A stretch of 64,000 nt of DNA from Closterium sp. NIES-65. Lineage: Eukaryota; Streptophyta; Zygnematophyceae; Desmidiales; Closteriaceae. Below are positions 54,570-64,000 of the stretch, one piece after another (position 1 is the first letter of the stretch; each line of letters starts with the position of its first letter). Position numbers and translations under genes: made by a program. The DNA is taken from positions 310,001 through 374,000 of the forward strand of contig CANXME010001453.1 of the NCBI GenBank assembly GCA_948144175.1, given 5' to 3'. A model generated the notes under the pieces. That model did no database searches. It saw nothing but the letters and a program-made list of their open reading frames with translations, and was not told where the DNA came from.

Positions 54570-56730
54570 GACACGCTAAGGGAGGACTAGTAGAGGGCTG
54601 GAGACCAAGAACCTGCTCAAGGAGCGGAACCGCCGCGTAGTGCCTCCGGAACTATCAGGGACAGCACCAGTACCCCCAGCGGCAGCACCAGCGCCAGCAG
54701 CACCGCCAGCTCCAATAGCGCCAAATCCAGCACCCTCAGAAGCACCAGCTCCAGCAGCTCTAGCTCCAGCAGCTCCAGAAGCTCCAGCAGCACCAGCAGC
54801 TCCACCAGCTCCACCACCTTCAGCAGCACCAGCTCCAGTAGCACCTCCAAGAGGACTCCCAGTCCTTGCAGCTCCAGAACCGCCAGGACGAGCACCTCCA
54901 GGACCAGCTGCAACAGTAGCACCTCCAGCTCCAGCAGCACGGCTCCACCACCGGGCAAACCACTCGCGCAGCTCCTGTGGAGAGAGGAGCTCCCGCCTCG
55001 ACGAAGCACCGCCAGAGGCCACACGAGTAGACCCAGCACCCCTTGGCTCCGCACCCACAGGCTCAGCACCCCCAGGCTCCGCACCCCCTGGCTCAACACC
55101 CCCAGTCTCAGCACCCCCAAACTCAGCACCCCCAGACTCAGCACCCCCAGGCTCAGCACCCCCAGGCTCTGCACCCCCAGACCCGGCACCCGTAGGTACA
55201 GCCCCCCGAACAGCACCAGAGTCAACAGCTACCTCGACAGGCTCAACTGCGTCTATCTGGGACACACCTGACGGGGCAGGACCCTGAGGGGGGAGGGGGT
55301 CTACCGGGGGAGGACCTGGGGCAAGGAAGAGCGGCGGCGGGGGGAGGGGCGCAGTGCGGTAGGCGAAGAGACGCTAGTAAGGCACCGACTCGTCAAAGGT
55401 GACGTCCTGGGAGGACAGAACACGGCGCGAGGTGGGGTGGTAGAACCGCCAACCAGGCGCGTCAGGGGGGAAGCCAAGGAAGACGCAGGGAACAGCACGG
55501 GGGGACAGCTTGTCCGTAGACAAGTCGCGGACAAACGCTCGAGATCCCCAGACAAGCGCTGGGAGGAGTGCGTGCCCCCGCACTGCTCACCAGCGCGGTC
55601 GCCTGTACGGAGGACGTAGGTGCAGGGACCAGTACCCCCACCCCGCTGACGCCCAGCGTACCACTCACGAAGCTGGTGAGGAGACAGGGTCTCACGACCG
55701 CGCTGCTGCTGCTGGCGCGGACCACCACCGGAGCCACTCGTCTGTGAAGAGCCGCGACCAGCTCCACCGCCACCTCCGCCGCCTCCGCCACCTCCGCCGC
55801 CTCCGCCACCGCCACCGCCTCCGCTCCCTCCGCTACCCCTGCCGCCTCCTCCGCCTCCACTGCTGCCACTGACACCACCACCCCCACCCCCTCCACTGCC
55901 TCCACCACCACCTCCACCGCCCCCACTGGCCCCCCCAGCTCCCTTCCCCCCCTTGCCCTTGCCGGTGCGGCGCTTCCCGCTAGGGACAGACGCAGCACCG
56001 ACCGACTCGAAACCAACGAGGTCGGCCGCATCAGCAGAAGCAACAGAGGGTAAGAGGGGGGAGGGAGAACACCCCTCAAAGACGGGGGTGCGAGGGACAA
56101 GAGGCTCCTACAGCAACTATGCTCTTCTCTGCTGCTAGGAGGCGCTCCTTGAGGAGGTCAACAGTGAGTGTGGTGGGGCAAACTGAGAGGAAGTGGTCCC
56201 TGACTAAACGAAGGGAGTCTGGGAGCCGGGTGACTATGTAGTAGAGGGTGATGTACATGGAGGGGGGGGTTCTTGGCACAGAACTGAGCGGGAAGCGCAA
56301 CGCGGTAGCGAGTGTCACTGGTGCGAAGGTGCGTAATGAGGTCAGCGACTGTGGGAAAGGCAGCAAGGTCAGGGAACAGGTACTGCAGCATGAGGCGGCT
56401 AAGCGCAGCAGTGGCAGGGGAGGAGTAGCGTGCAACTACAGCGTCGTACAAGGTCTTAGCACTCTTGTACTGGCTAAAGTGCGCACGCTCAGTGGTCGGT
56501 AAGTGGCGACGCACAGCAAGACGTGCAGCAGCATCGCGCGTGGCCCACTGTGAGCGAACAGTGTTATTAGCAGTAGCAGGCGGGGCAGGAGAGACACCAC
56601 AGGCGAGATCGAACAGTGAGAGTCCGTCCGCCCTATCGCATTGTAAGAACAGCTGGAGGTCATCGACCCAGACCTCAAAGTCAACAGCACGACCCTCAAT
56701 ATCAAAGGTAAGGACACTGGGGGTAGGCAT
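54570..56730 (-). pseudogene. Element G gag and linker remains
   Basis: Minus strand. Gag start at 56730 (MPTPSVLTFDIEGRAVDFEV), with ATRDAAARLAVRRHLPTTER and MYITLYYIVTRLPDSLRLVR. The glycine tract lies at about 55770-55960 and CTYVLRTGDRAGEQCGG near 55600, followed closely by VWGSRAFVRDLSTDKLSPRA and CVFLGFPPDAPGWRFYHPTS of the integrase end (55290-55550). The pentapeptide linker is at 54570-55260. Confidence 0.75.
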
Positions 56731-57651
56731 GACTGCAGTGGTCTGTCAGGGAGGGAGCTCACCAGTCGAGGGAAGTAGGGCCGGGGCGCGCCGGAAGGAA
56801 GGGCGGCTCGGCGGCTCGGCTGCTGGGCGGCTCGGCGGCTGGGCGGCTCGGCTGCGCGGCGGCTCGGCGGCTCGGCTGTTGGGCGGCTCGGCGGCTCGGC
56901 TACTGGGCGGCTCGGCGGCTCGGCTGCTGGGCGGCTCGGCGGCTGAAGGGGACGGTAGGGACGGCGACGGGGCCGTGAAGGGGCGGCGACGGGTCCGTTG
57001 AGGGCGGCTGCCGTGCCGCTAGGGTCGGCAACGGGGCCGCTTAGGGCGGCGACAGGGCCGCAGGGGTCGGCGACGGGGCCGATAGGGCGGCAACGGGGCC
57101 GTAGGGGTCGGCGACGGGGCCGATAGGGCGGTGATGGGGCCGATAGGGCGGCGACGGGGCCGCAGGGGTCGGCGACGGGGCCGATAGGGCGGCGACGGGG
57201 CCACAGGGGTCGGCGACGGGGCCGATAGGGCGGCTACGGGGCCGCTTAGGGCAGCGACGGGGCCGCAGGGGTCGGCGACGGGGCCGATAGGGCGGCGACG
57301 GGGCCGCTTAGGGTGGCGACGGGGTCGCAAGGGTCGGCGACGGGGCCGATAGGGCGGCGACGGGGCCGCTTAGGGCGGCTACGGGGCCGCTAGGGTCGGC
57401 AACGGGGCCGGCAAGGCGGCAACGGGGCCGCTAGGGTGGCGACGGGGCCGTGAGAGGGGCCGCGAGGGGCCGCAAAAGGGGCCGCTAGGGGCCTGAGGAG
57501 GGCGCGACGGGCCGCTAAGGGCTAGGACGCGACGGGAGGGAGGGCACACGGGGCGCGACTCGGGCAGGAGAGGAGCGCGCACCGGGCAGAAAAAAAAGTT
57601 TAGTGGTGGGCCCTTAGGAAGCGTTCCCACTAGGGAAGCTGCTCTATACCA
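56731..57651 (-). repeat. Leader of element G with PBS and GC-rich array
   Basis: PBS complement near 57639-57651, hairpin arms TTCCC/GGGAA at 57624-57637, GGGCCC at 57608-57613, T-tract at 57590-57600 (minus strand). An array alternating GGCGGCGACGGGGCCG with GGGGTCGGCGACGGGGCCGA lies at about 57000-57430, and GGCGGCTCGGCTGCTGG units at 56800-56945. Confidence 0.75.
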
Positions 57652-57781
57652 TGTGAGAATCTGAGGAAGGAATGATTGCATTGAGCAACATGAGGAGTAC
57701 AAGTAGGAAACCCTAAAGTGTTGTACCCCATATTGACTACCCCACAACAGCCTAAACAGACTATAGCATATAAGTTCGACA
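57652..57781 (-). repeat. 5' LTR of element G
   Basis: 130 bp from TGTGAGAATCTGAGGAAGG to AAGTTCGACA, with TG...CA ends and the PBS at its left. It retains the TGTTGTACCCCAT and GACTACCCCAC core, reading with the lineage in reverse. The right flank is ACACGCGCGTGTC. Confidence 0.85.
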
Positions 57782-59148
57782 ACACGCGCGTGTCAGGACC
57801 CCACGCGCGGACCCTGACCTTCACGCTCGATAAACCTTGACCAGCACGAAAAATCAAAGTGGTAAAACCACGCGCCACTCACTAAAATGCACGAAAAACA
57901 TCAACTCTCATGAACTCTCATGAAAACTCACGAAAACACATGAGAAACAATGAGCGCACACGCAGACTCATGAACAATCGCGAACATACGCGAACTTGCC
58001 GAAACTCATAAACTTTCATGCGCTTTCACGGAAACTCATGAACATTCATGAAATGGACTCACACACAGAAGTGCACATAACTCATGAACCGCTAAGGCGA
58101 TTCACAAACCATAAACGCACAAATGTAAATGACACAAATGCGCTTCTCATACTCCACAAATTACCTTCAAACAAAAACTCTCATTTTCCTTTTACCGTCG
58201 GCGAATAGGCGGTAGGTTGACGTGCAAACCACATTTTGCACTCAGCACAACCGGAGAGTCTTCTGAAACACGCCTGGCCGATAACAGTCCGAAAAATGCC
58301 GCACACACAATGCGGCAGGTCTCATGAAAGCGGGCGTTTTGTGCATTTAAATATGCCCCGCTGGATCGCATGTCAGCACAACACCCTGAGGGAAAGGTTC
58401 ATACAGGGGCCGAACAATGCCAGGGAGGTGATGAAACAAGGGCCGAGAGGCCCGGAACTAACCAAACCACTGCGCAAAAAAGGTAGTTACAGAGGATCAT
58501 TATTTATTGAACGTATGTCCGTTAACAGTTTGCATTTCGGTTTGCGCGTCATTTTTCATGGAAATATTTACTGATTCATCACCTTCCACCCAATAGCGTC
58601 GTGTAGCAAGCCAGAAACCCTTAGGGAGGCAAAAAAAACTAAAACCCCTAGGGGAACCTGGATGCATTTTCGGGATGGATCAACCCTAAAAACGGGAACC
58701 TTCGTTGTGTTTAGGGTTGATGCCTCCCTAGTCGCATCCATTTCCGAATGGGTAAATTTTTTTTCCTGCGCGTTTCTGATCAGAGAGTGATATTTATCAC
58801 CCATAAGGGCGCATAAAATCCCCGCAAATTTGCAAAATCTACTTTTGGCCGGTTTTACGTCGACCATCTGGTCAACATTTCTTTCGCGAAAGTCGACGGA
58901 TTGGTCGACTTCGTGTCGTCACATTTACAGCCACTATTTGCAGATTTGCAAACTTTACAGGTTTGAGGGCCGAATTTCAGGCCGGTTTCAAAAAGTTGTA
59001 AAATTTGCAGTTGCTACAGTAGGAACGTATGTGCGACGGGGTCGTACATTTGATGGCGAACACTCTGATTGGACAAGATAAAAAAATTCAATCGTTCTGC
59101 GAGACCGTGCGACGTCGTACGTGACAGTCGCTCACGGTGTCGACTACT
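57782..59148. other. Spacer between elements G and H
   Basis: 1.37 kb without a recognisable gene. 57890-58100 is a degenerate array of CTCATGAA/CTCACGAA words. 58335-58370 is a weak inverted repeat (AGCGGGC ... GCCCCGCT). 58620-58760 resembles the foldback at 38163. Frames at 58236-58574 and 58568-58867 have no known motif. Confidence 0.5.
58620..58760. repeat. Diverged foldback repeat related to 38163-38234
   Basis: AAAAAAACTAAAACCCCTAG is followed by CGGGATGGATCAACCCTAAA and, 25 bp on, TTTAGGGTTGATGCCTCCC and GCATCCATTTCC. The arms pair imperfectly. The AAAACCC start and the AACCCTAAA/TTTAGGGTT centre match the foldback at 38163, so both may belong to one small repeat family. Confidence 0.5.
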
Positions 59149-59454
59149 TGTTGGAATCACTGAACAGGAATGAATGAACTAACAGCGAAATGAGTACAAG
59201 TACCTAACCCTAGAATTGTGTACCCCCTATAGGCTAACCCACTGTAGCCTAAACTAACACAACATATATAATGTTTGACACACCCCCATAGGCAAAGTGG
59301 GAGAGAACTAGGGGTCATAAGACCAGTCAAGGCAAAGCAAGGCAAAACAAGCTCAGGGTGGATCTCAAGGATACCACACAAATTCCGAGCACAAGCAAGT
59401 GGTCACAAGACCAGTTCACATGCAGGTTTATAATGGAGCAAAAGGTACAATGAT
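59149..59454 (-). mobile_element. 3' end of Copia element H (LTR and 3' untranslated region)
   Basis: Minus-strand LTR 59149-59280 (132 bp, TGTTGGAATC to GTTTGACA). Next come CACCCCCATAGGCAAAGT, the priming hairpin, and the lineage-conserved 3' region (TTCCGAGCACAAGC, GACCAGTTCACATGCAG) to about 59440. There element I begins. The rest of H is not in the window and may continue beyond I, which would make I a nested insertion. Confidence 0.75.
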
Positions 59455-59586
59455 TGTCAGAACTTATAGCTTACTTGTTTCTGTAGGCTATAGTGGGGTA
59501 TCCCATAGGGGGTACAACCCAATTAGGGTTTCCTATTTGTACTCACTTCGTTCATAGTCATTTCATTCTCGTTCTTTCTTTTCACA
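59455..59586 (+). repeat. 5' LTR of element I
   Basis: 132 bp, TGTCAGAACTTATAGCTTAC to CTTTCTTTTCACA, close to the LTR of C. It shares the TGTAGGCTATAGTGGGGTAT core. Confidence 0.9.
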
Positions 59587-60526
59587 TGGAATCAGAGCAG
59601 GTTCCCTCCTAGGGACTGCTTCTAGGGCCCACCGAACCGCGCCCCGAGGCGCGTTTTTTTAGCGACCCGTCGTGTCGCCCCTAGCGGACCGTTGCGCCGC
59701 CCTTCCCCTCGCGGCTCCGCCGCCCTTCCCTAGCGGCCCCGCCGCCCTTCGATCGCGGCCCCGCCGCCCTCTGCTACGCGGCCCCGCCGCCGCCCTTCGA
59801 TCGCGGCCCCGCCGCCCTCGGCTACGCGGCCCCGCCGCCCTCTGCCTCGCGGCCCCGCCGCCCTCTGCTACGCGGCCCCGCCGCCCTTCGATCGCGGCCC
59901 CGCCGCCCTTTGCCACGCGGCCCCGCCGCCCTCTGCTACGCGGCCCCGCCGCCCTCTGCTACGCGGCCCCGCCGCCCTTCGATCGCGGCCCCGCCGCCCT
60001 CTGCTACGCGGCCCCGCCGCCCTCTGCTACGCGGCCACGCCGCCCCCTGCTACGCGGCCCCGCCGCTCTCTTCGGTCGCGGCCCCGCCGCCCTCTGCTAC
60101 GCGGCCCCGCCGCTCTCTTCGGTCGCGGCCCCGCCGCCACTCTGCTACGCGGCCCCGCCGATCCGCCCAGCAGCAGCCGCCGCCGCCTGAGCCGCCGCCG
60201 AGCCGCCGCTGAGCTGTCGCCGAACCGCCGCCGACCGCCGCCGAGCCGCCGCCGAGCCGCCGCCCGAGCCGCCGCCGAGCCGCCCGAGCCGCCGCCGAGC
60301 CGCCCGCGCCGCCCAGCAGCAGCCGAGCCGCCGCCGAGCCGCCGCCGCCTGAGCCGCCGCCGAGCCGCCGCCGAGCCGCCGCCGAGCCGCCGCCCGAGCC
60401 GCCGCCGAGCTGCCCGTGCCGCCCGAGCCGCCCGCGCCGCCCGAGCCGCCTGCGGAGCCGTGCTGCTGTTCCTCTGCTGCTGACCTACCCGCCTCTCCCA
60501 GCCCGGTGAGATTTTCAGCTGCTGTC
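59587..60526 (+). repeat. Leader of element I with PBS, hairpin, palindrome and GC-rich array
   Basis: The PBS is closer to the plant initiator Met form (AATCAGAGC) than those of its relatives. The hairpin at 59601-59616 (GTTCCCTCCTAGGGAC) has one G-T pair. GGGCCC at 59625-59630. Array of GCGGCCCCGCCGCCCTCTGC-type units at about 59700-60160, then CGCCGCCGAGC units at 60180-60450. Confidence 0.8.
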
Positions 60527-63500
60527 ATGGCCACCCCCAATGTTCTTACCTTTGACGCTGAGGGGAGGGCCATTGACTTTGCCGTCTGGATTGAAGACCT
60601 GCAGCTGTACTTACTGTGTGATGCGATAGATGAGGTCTCTCTCTTTGACTTTGTCTCTGGCGCTGTCCCTGCCCCACCTGCTGATGCTGACTCTGCCGTT
60701 CGCTCCAAGTGGGCGACCCGCGATGCTGCTGCACGTCTTGCTGTGCGTCGCCACCTCCCTTCCTCTGAGCATGCCCACTTTAGTCAGTGCAAGACCGCTC
60801 AGGCCTTGTACGACGCTGTAGTTGCACGCTACTCCTCCCCTTCCTCCGCTACCCTTAGCCGCCTCATGCTACCGTTTCTCTTCCCTGACCTCGCTTCCTT
60901 TCCCACTGTCGCTGACCTCGTTACCCACCTCCGTGCTAGTGACACCCGCTACCGCGCTGCCCTTCCTGCTGAGTTCCGCGCTGCGAACCCTCCTCCCATG
61001 TACATCACTCTCTACTTTCTCGTCACCCGTCTCCCTGAGTCCCTTCGTGTCGTTAGGGACCAGTTTCTCTCTGTCTGTCCCACCACTCTCAGTGTCGACC
61101 TCCTTGAGGAGTCCCTGCTAGCGGCTGAGCAGAGTATTGTCGCTGTAGGGGCCTCTCGGGGTGACCCTCGCACCCCCATCTTTGAGGGGTGTGGTCCTTC
61201 CCCCCTGCTGCCCTCTGTCGCCTCTGCCGCTGCGGCCGACCTCACTGGTTTTGAGTCGGTCGGCGCGGCGTCTGCCCCCAGCGGCAGACGCCGCGCTAGC
61301 AAGGGCAAGGGGGGCAAGGGAGCGGGTGGAGCTAGAGGGGGCGGTGGAGGAGGCGGTGGGGGTGGCGGGGGGAGTGGGGGTGTCGGTGGGGGTGGTGGCG
61401 GGAGTGGAGGTACTGGTGGCGGCGGTGGAGGCGGAGGTGGCGGCGGAGGTGGTAGCGGAGGAGGCGGTGGGAGCGGTGGGAGCGACGGTCCTGGTGGGGG
61501 AGGTGGAGGTGGAGACGGGGGTGGCGGTGGAGGCGGGGGTGGCAGTGGAGGCGGGGGTCGGAGTGGCTCGTCCCAGCGGAGCAGCTCCGGGGGTGGTCAG
61601 CGCCAGCAGCAGCAGCAGCAGCAGCCACAGCAGCAGCAGCGCTCTCGCACCGTCCCCGCCCCTCAGCAGCTCCGTGAGTGGTACTCGCAGCGTCAGCGTG
61701 GTGGTGCGCTTGGTCCTTGCCCCTACGTTCTCCGCACCGGTGACCGTGCAGGGGAGAGGTGTGGAGGCGCCCACACTGCCCGCCGCTGCTTTGGCCGCCT
61801 GACTGACGCCTGGCGTCAGCAGTTTCCGGAGGCAGCTGAGATCCCCCGCTGGGGAGAGCTGTCTAGGGCTGGTGTAGCTATTTATGATCTTGATTTTGAT
61901 GCTATTCTCTCTGCTATGTATGCTGCGATTGGTAGTGATGAGGATGACTGTTACCGGTGTTTCCCGCCCGACCCGGGCATTGGTACTGCCGCGTCAGGTA
62001 CTAGTGAGGCTGCTGCTCTAGGTGCCAGTGCGTCTGTGCTCTCAGGTGCTGGTGAGTCTGCCCTCTCAGGTACTGTGTCGGCTTCGGCCTCTCACACCTT
62101 CACCCTTGACTCTGGAGCGTCTCGCTCCTTCTTTCGGGACCGCACCACTCTCACGCCGCTGAGTCGGCCGGTTGCGGTGTCCCTGGCTGACCCCTCTGGG
62201 GGGCCTGTCCTGTCTCGCTTCTCCACTGTCCTCCCGTGTCCGGCGGCCCCCTCTGGCACCCTGACTGGTCTTTACCTCCCCTCGTTCTCGACGAACTTGG
62301 TGAGTGGTGCTGACCTCCAGGATGCGGGTGTCCACCAGTTCACCCCTGCTCGTCAGCGGGTGACCCACTGCACGGAGGCGGATACAGGTCGCCACCTGGC
62401 TACGTTTACACGTCGGCCAGGGTCGAGCCTGTACACTCTGACCACTGCTTCTCCTCCAGGTGCTGAGTCTGGTAGGGTCCCTTCGTCTGGTCAGGTGTTT
62501 GCTGCAGCGTCCAGGTCTGGTCCTGAGTCTGCCCCCTGCTCGTGCCGTCGTCTGTCTCACGAGACCCTCCTCTGGCACCACCGCCTTGGCCACCCCTCTC
62601 TGCTTCGGCTCAGGGGCATGGCCTCGCGAGTCCTTGTGTCTGGTCTTCCCCGGTCTCTCCCTCCCCTTCCTCCGGGCCCTGGCCCCACCTGTGTCCCCTG
62701 TGTCGAGGGGCGCCAGCGTGCTGCCCCTCACTCCTCCCAGTTTCCTCCGACAGAGGCCCCGTTGCAGACGCTTCACATGGATGTGTGGGGCCCAGCCCGC
62801 GTCCGTGGACAGGGTCAGGAGCGCTACTTCCTGCTGGTGGTTGACGACTACTCGCGTTACACCGCAGTCTTCCCCTTGCGCAGCAAGGGTGAGGTCACTG
62901 CGGTGTTGATCGACTGGATCCGCGCAGCTCGTCTCCAGCTTCGGCGGAGCTTTGGCTCTAACTTCCCTGTTTTGCGTCTGCACTCGGACAGAGGCGGAGA
63001 GTTCTCCTCTGGCCTCCTGAGTGCCTACTGTCGTGCGCGAGGCATCCGTCAGACCTTCACGCTTCCGGACTCACCGCAGCAGAATGGGATTGCTGAGCGC
63101 CGCATTGGCATGGTCATGGACGTCGCTCGTACGTCCATGATGCATGCGGCTGCTCCCCATTTTCTGTGGCCGTTTGCGGTCAGGTACGCTGCGCACCAGA
63201 TCAACCTCCACCCCAGGGTCTCTCGACCGGAGACCTCCCCAGCCCTGCTGTGGACGGGGAAGGTTGGCGATGCGTCGGCGTTCCGGGTCTGGGGATCTCG
63301 GGCGTTTGTTCGCGACCTGTCTGCGGACAAGCTGTCCCCTCGTGCTTCTCCCTGCGTCTTCCTGGGGTTCCCCCCCGACGCCCCTGGGTGGCAGTTTTAC
63401 CACCCCACCTCTCGACGTGTTCTGTCCTCCCAGGACGTCACGTTCGACGAGTCGGTTCCCTACTACCGCCTCTTCCCCTACCGCACTCCGTCCCTCCCCC

Positions 63501-64000
63501 CACCCCCGCTCTTCTTGGTACCAGGTCCCCCCCCGGTAGTCCCCCTCCCCCCTCAGGGTCCTGCCCCTTCAGGTGTGTCCCAGGTAGACGCGGTCGAGCC
63601 TGTCGAGGTCACTGGTGACTCTGGTGCTGCTGCGGGAGCTGAGCCTGGGGGTGCGGAGTCTGGGGGTGCTGAGCCTGGAGGTGCCGAGTCTGGGGGTGCT
63701 GAGCCTGGGGGTGCTGAGCCTGGGGGTGCTGTGCCTGGGGGTGCTGAGTCTGGAGGTGCCGAGTCTGGGGGTGCTGTGCCTGGGGGTGCTGAGCCTGGGG
63801 GTGCTGAGCCTGGGGGTGCTGAGCCTGGGGGTGCCGTGCCTGGGGGTGCTGTGTCTAGGGGTGCTGAGCCTGGAGGTGCTGTGCCTGGAGGTGCTTCGTC
63901 TCGCCGGGAGCCACTCTCCCCACAGGAGCTGCGTGAGTGGTTTGCCGGGCGCTGGAGGCGTGCTGCTGGTGCTGGTGGTTCTTCGGCTGCAGAGGGTACT
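60527..64000 (+). CDS. Element I gag-protease-integrase, open to the window edge (partial)
   Basis: A single frame of about 1,158 codons. Gag MATPNVLTFDAEGRAIDFAV; MYITLYFLVTRLPESLRVVR near 61000; glycine tract 61320-61560; Gln run; CCHC region CPYVLRTGDRAGERCGGAHT at 61710-61790. Protease LDSGASRSFF is near 62108 and pre-integrase HHRLGHPSLL near 62580. The integrase core has HMDVWGP (62775), VDDYSRYTAV, LHSDRGGEFSSG and QQNGIAERRIGMV (63080), and CVFLGFPPDAPGWQFYHPTS is near 63355. A PGGAE/SGGAE pentapeptide linker from 63630 leaves the window. Gag and Pol share one frame here, with no shift needed, as known for many Copia elements. RT and RNase H should follow outside. Confidence 0.9.
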   Translation, partial: MATPNVLTFDAEGRAIDFAVWIEDLQLYLLCDAIDEVSLFDFVSGAVPAPPADADSAVRSKWATRDAAARLAVRRHLPSSEHAHFSQCKTAQALYDAVVARYSSPSSATLSRLMLPFLFPDLASFPTVADLVTHLRASDTRYRAALPAEFRAANPPPMYITLYFLVTRLPESLRVVRDQFLSVCPTTLSVDLLEESLLAAEQSIVAVGASRGDPRTPIFEGCGPSPLLPSVASAAAADLTGFESVGAASAPSGRRRASKGKGGKGAGGARGGGGGGGGGGGGSGGVGGGGGGSGGTGGGGGGGGGGGGGSGGGGGSGGSDGPGGGGGGGDGGGGGGGGGSGGGGRSGSSQRSSSGGGQRQQQQQQQPQQQQRSRTVPAPQQLREWYSQRQRGGALGPCPYVLRTGDRAGERCGGAHTARRCFGRLTDAWRQQFPEAAEIPRWGELSRAGVAIYDLDFDAILSAMYAAIGSDEDDCYRCFPPDPGIGTAASGTSEAAALGASASVLSGAGESALSGTVSASASHTFTLDSGASRSFFRDRTTLTPLSRPVAVSLADPSGGPVLSRFSTVLPCPAAPSGTLTGLYLPSFSTNLVSGADLQDAGVHQFTPARQRVTHCTEADTGRHLATFTRRPGSSLYTLTTASPPGAESGRVPSSGQVFAAASRSGPESAPCSCRRLSHETLLWHHRLGHPSLLRLRGMASRVLVSGLPRSLPPLPPGPGPTCVPCVEGRQRAAPHSSQFPPTEAPLQTLHMDVWGPARVRGQGQERYFLLVVDDYSRYTAVFPLRSKGEVTAVLIDWIRAARLQLRRSFGSNFPVLRLHSDRGGEFSSGLLSAYCRARGIRQTFTLPDSPQQNGIAERRIGMVMDVARTSMMHAAAPHFLWPFAVRYAAHQINLHPRVSRPETSPALLWTGKVGDASAFRVWGSRAFVRDLSADKLSPRASPCVFLGFPPDAPGWQFYHPTSRRVLSSQDVTFDESVPYYRLFPYRTPSLPPPPLFLVPGPPPVVPLPPQGPAPSGVSQVDAVEPVEVTGDSGAAAGAEPGGAESGGAEPGGAESGGAEPGGAEPGGAVPGGAESGGAESGGAVPGGAEPGGAEPGGAEPGGAVPGGAVSRGAEPGGAVPGGASSRREPLSPQELREWFAGRWRRAAGAGGSSAAEGT

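Larger units (their letters stand above)
52343..57781 (-). mobile_element. Copia element G
   Basis: Ty1/Copia fossil on the minus strand. One LTR is in the window (57652-57781, the 5' LTR by its PBS). The left end abuts the 100-bp repeat without an LTR. Parts seen from right to left: PBS, leader, gag (56730), the C-terminal piece of integrase, linker, RT and RNase H. A protease and an integrase core are not recognised, so it may be a shortened, non-autonomous form. Few interruptions otherwise. Age cannot be read from a single LTR. Confidence 0.85.
59455..64000 (+). mobile_element. Copia element I, 5' two-thirds, runs off the window
   Basis: Ty1/Copia element on the plus strand. 5' LTR 59455-59586, PBS TGGAATCAGAGCAGG at 59587, leader to 60526, then gag, protease, integrase and the start of the linker up to the window end. 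No interruption is seen in the gag-pol frame from 60527 to 64000, so it looks whole as far as visible and is probably very young. Left flank ATGAT is its expected target duplication; the partner lies outside. Confidence 0.9.

Noticed and set aside
58236-58867. Possible host exons in the G-H spacer
   Set aside because: Two overlapping short frames on opposite strands across repeats, without motifs or conserved splice sites.
1-64000. tRNA or rRNA genes
   Set aside because: No cloverleaf with A and B boxes and no rRNA core sequence noticed; tRNA-like words occur only as primer-binding sites.

Overview
The window looks like nuclear DNA of a green plant-lineage eukaryote, most likely a streptophyte alga or early land plant. 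The reasons are a spliced host gene of the plant-type O-fucosyltransferase family (PF10250/GT106), GT-AG introns, and Ty1/Copia elements primed by plant-like initiator-Met tRNA sites. The Copia Gag start (MATPSVLAFDAEGR...) reminds me of zygnematophyte algae such as Closterium; that is memory, not proof.

Layout. 1-1987: left-truncated Copia relic on the minus strand, with its 5' LTR next to the host gene. 2179-6315: the 3' part of one host gene on the plus strand. It has four exons, a 1.6 kb purine-rich insert, duplicated exon-intron borders, and an intron filled by a GT-rich tract and a 17-bp minisatellite. 6567-7074: a 508-bp MITE-like DNA element with TA on both sides. From 7615 to the end the window is almost wholly one lineage of Copia elements with very short LTRs (122-134 bp), separated by AT-richer spacers that hold foldback and dispersed repeats.

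Copia stack. A (minus, 7615-21426) carries B (plus, 10646-17064, TSD CTCAG) inside its proline/glycine-rich linker. C (plus, 21883-28721) has a perfect AATAAT-like 5-bp TSD (AATAT). D (minus, 30027-37486) has LTRs but no matching TSD. E (plus, 38417-52199, TSD TTCCC) carries F (minus, 45103-52147, TSD TGTAC) inside its own 3' LTR. G (minus, about 52343-57781) has one LTR in the window. H (minus, from 59149) is a 3' end interrupted by I (plus, 59455 to beyond 64000). Most are broken fossils. I has an open gag-protease-integrase frame from 60527 to the window edge and looks whole as far as it can be seen. LTR pairs differ at 0 to 4 positions, so the burst is young.

Shared design. Every element A-G and I has, after the primer-binding site, a small hairpin, a GGGCCC palindrome, and usually a T-tract and a CCTGCCC/GCGCGC segment. 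Then comes a GC-rich tandem-repeat leader of about 0.9-1.5 kb whose repeat unit differs from element to element. Gag typically has a long glycine tract and an unusually spaced CCHC motif. A pentapeptide-repeat linker separates integrase from reverse transcriptase. A C5/G5 hairpin contains the plus-strand priming tract before the 3' LTR. These shared non-coding modules are the most interesting signal in the window, together with the duplicated splice borders of the host gene.
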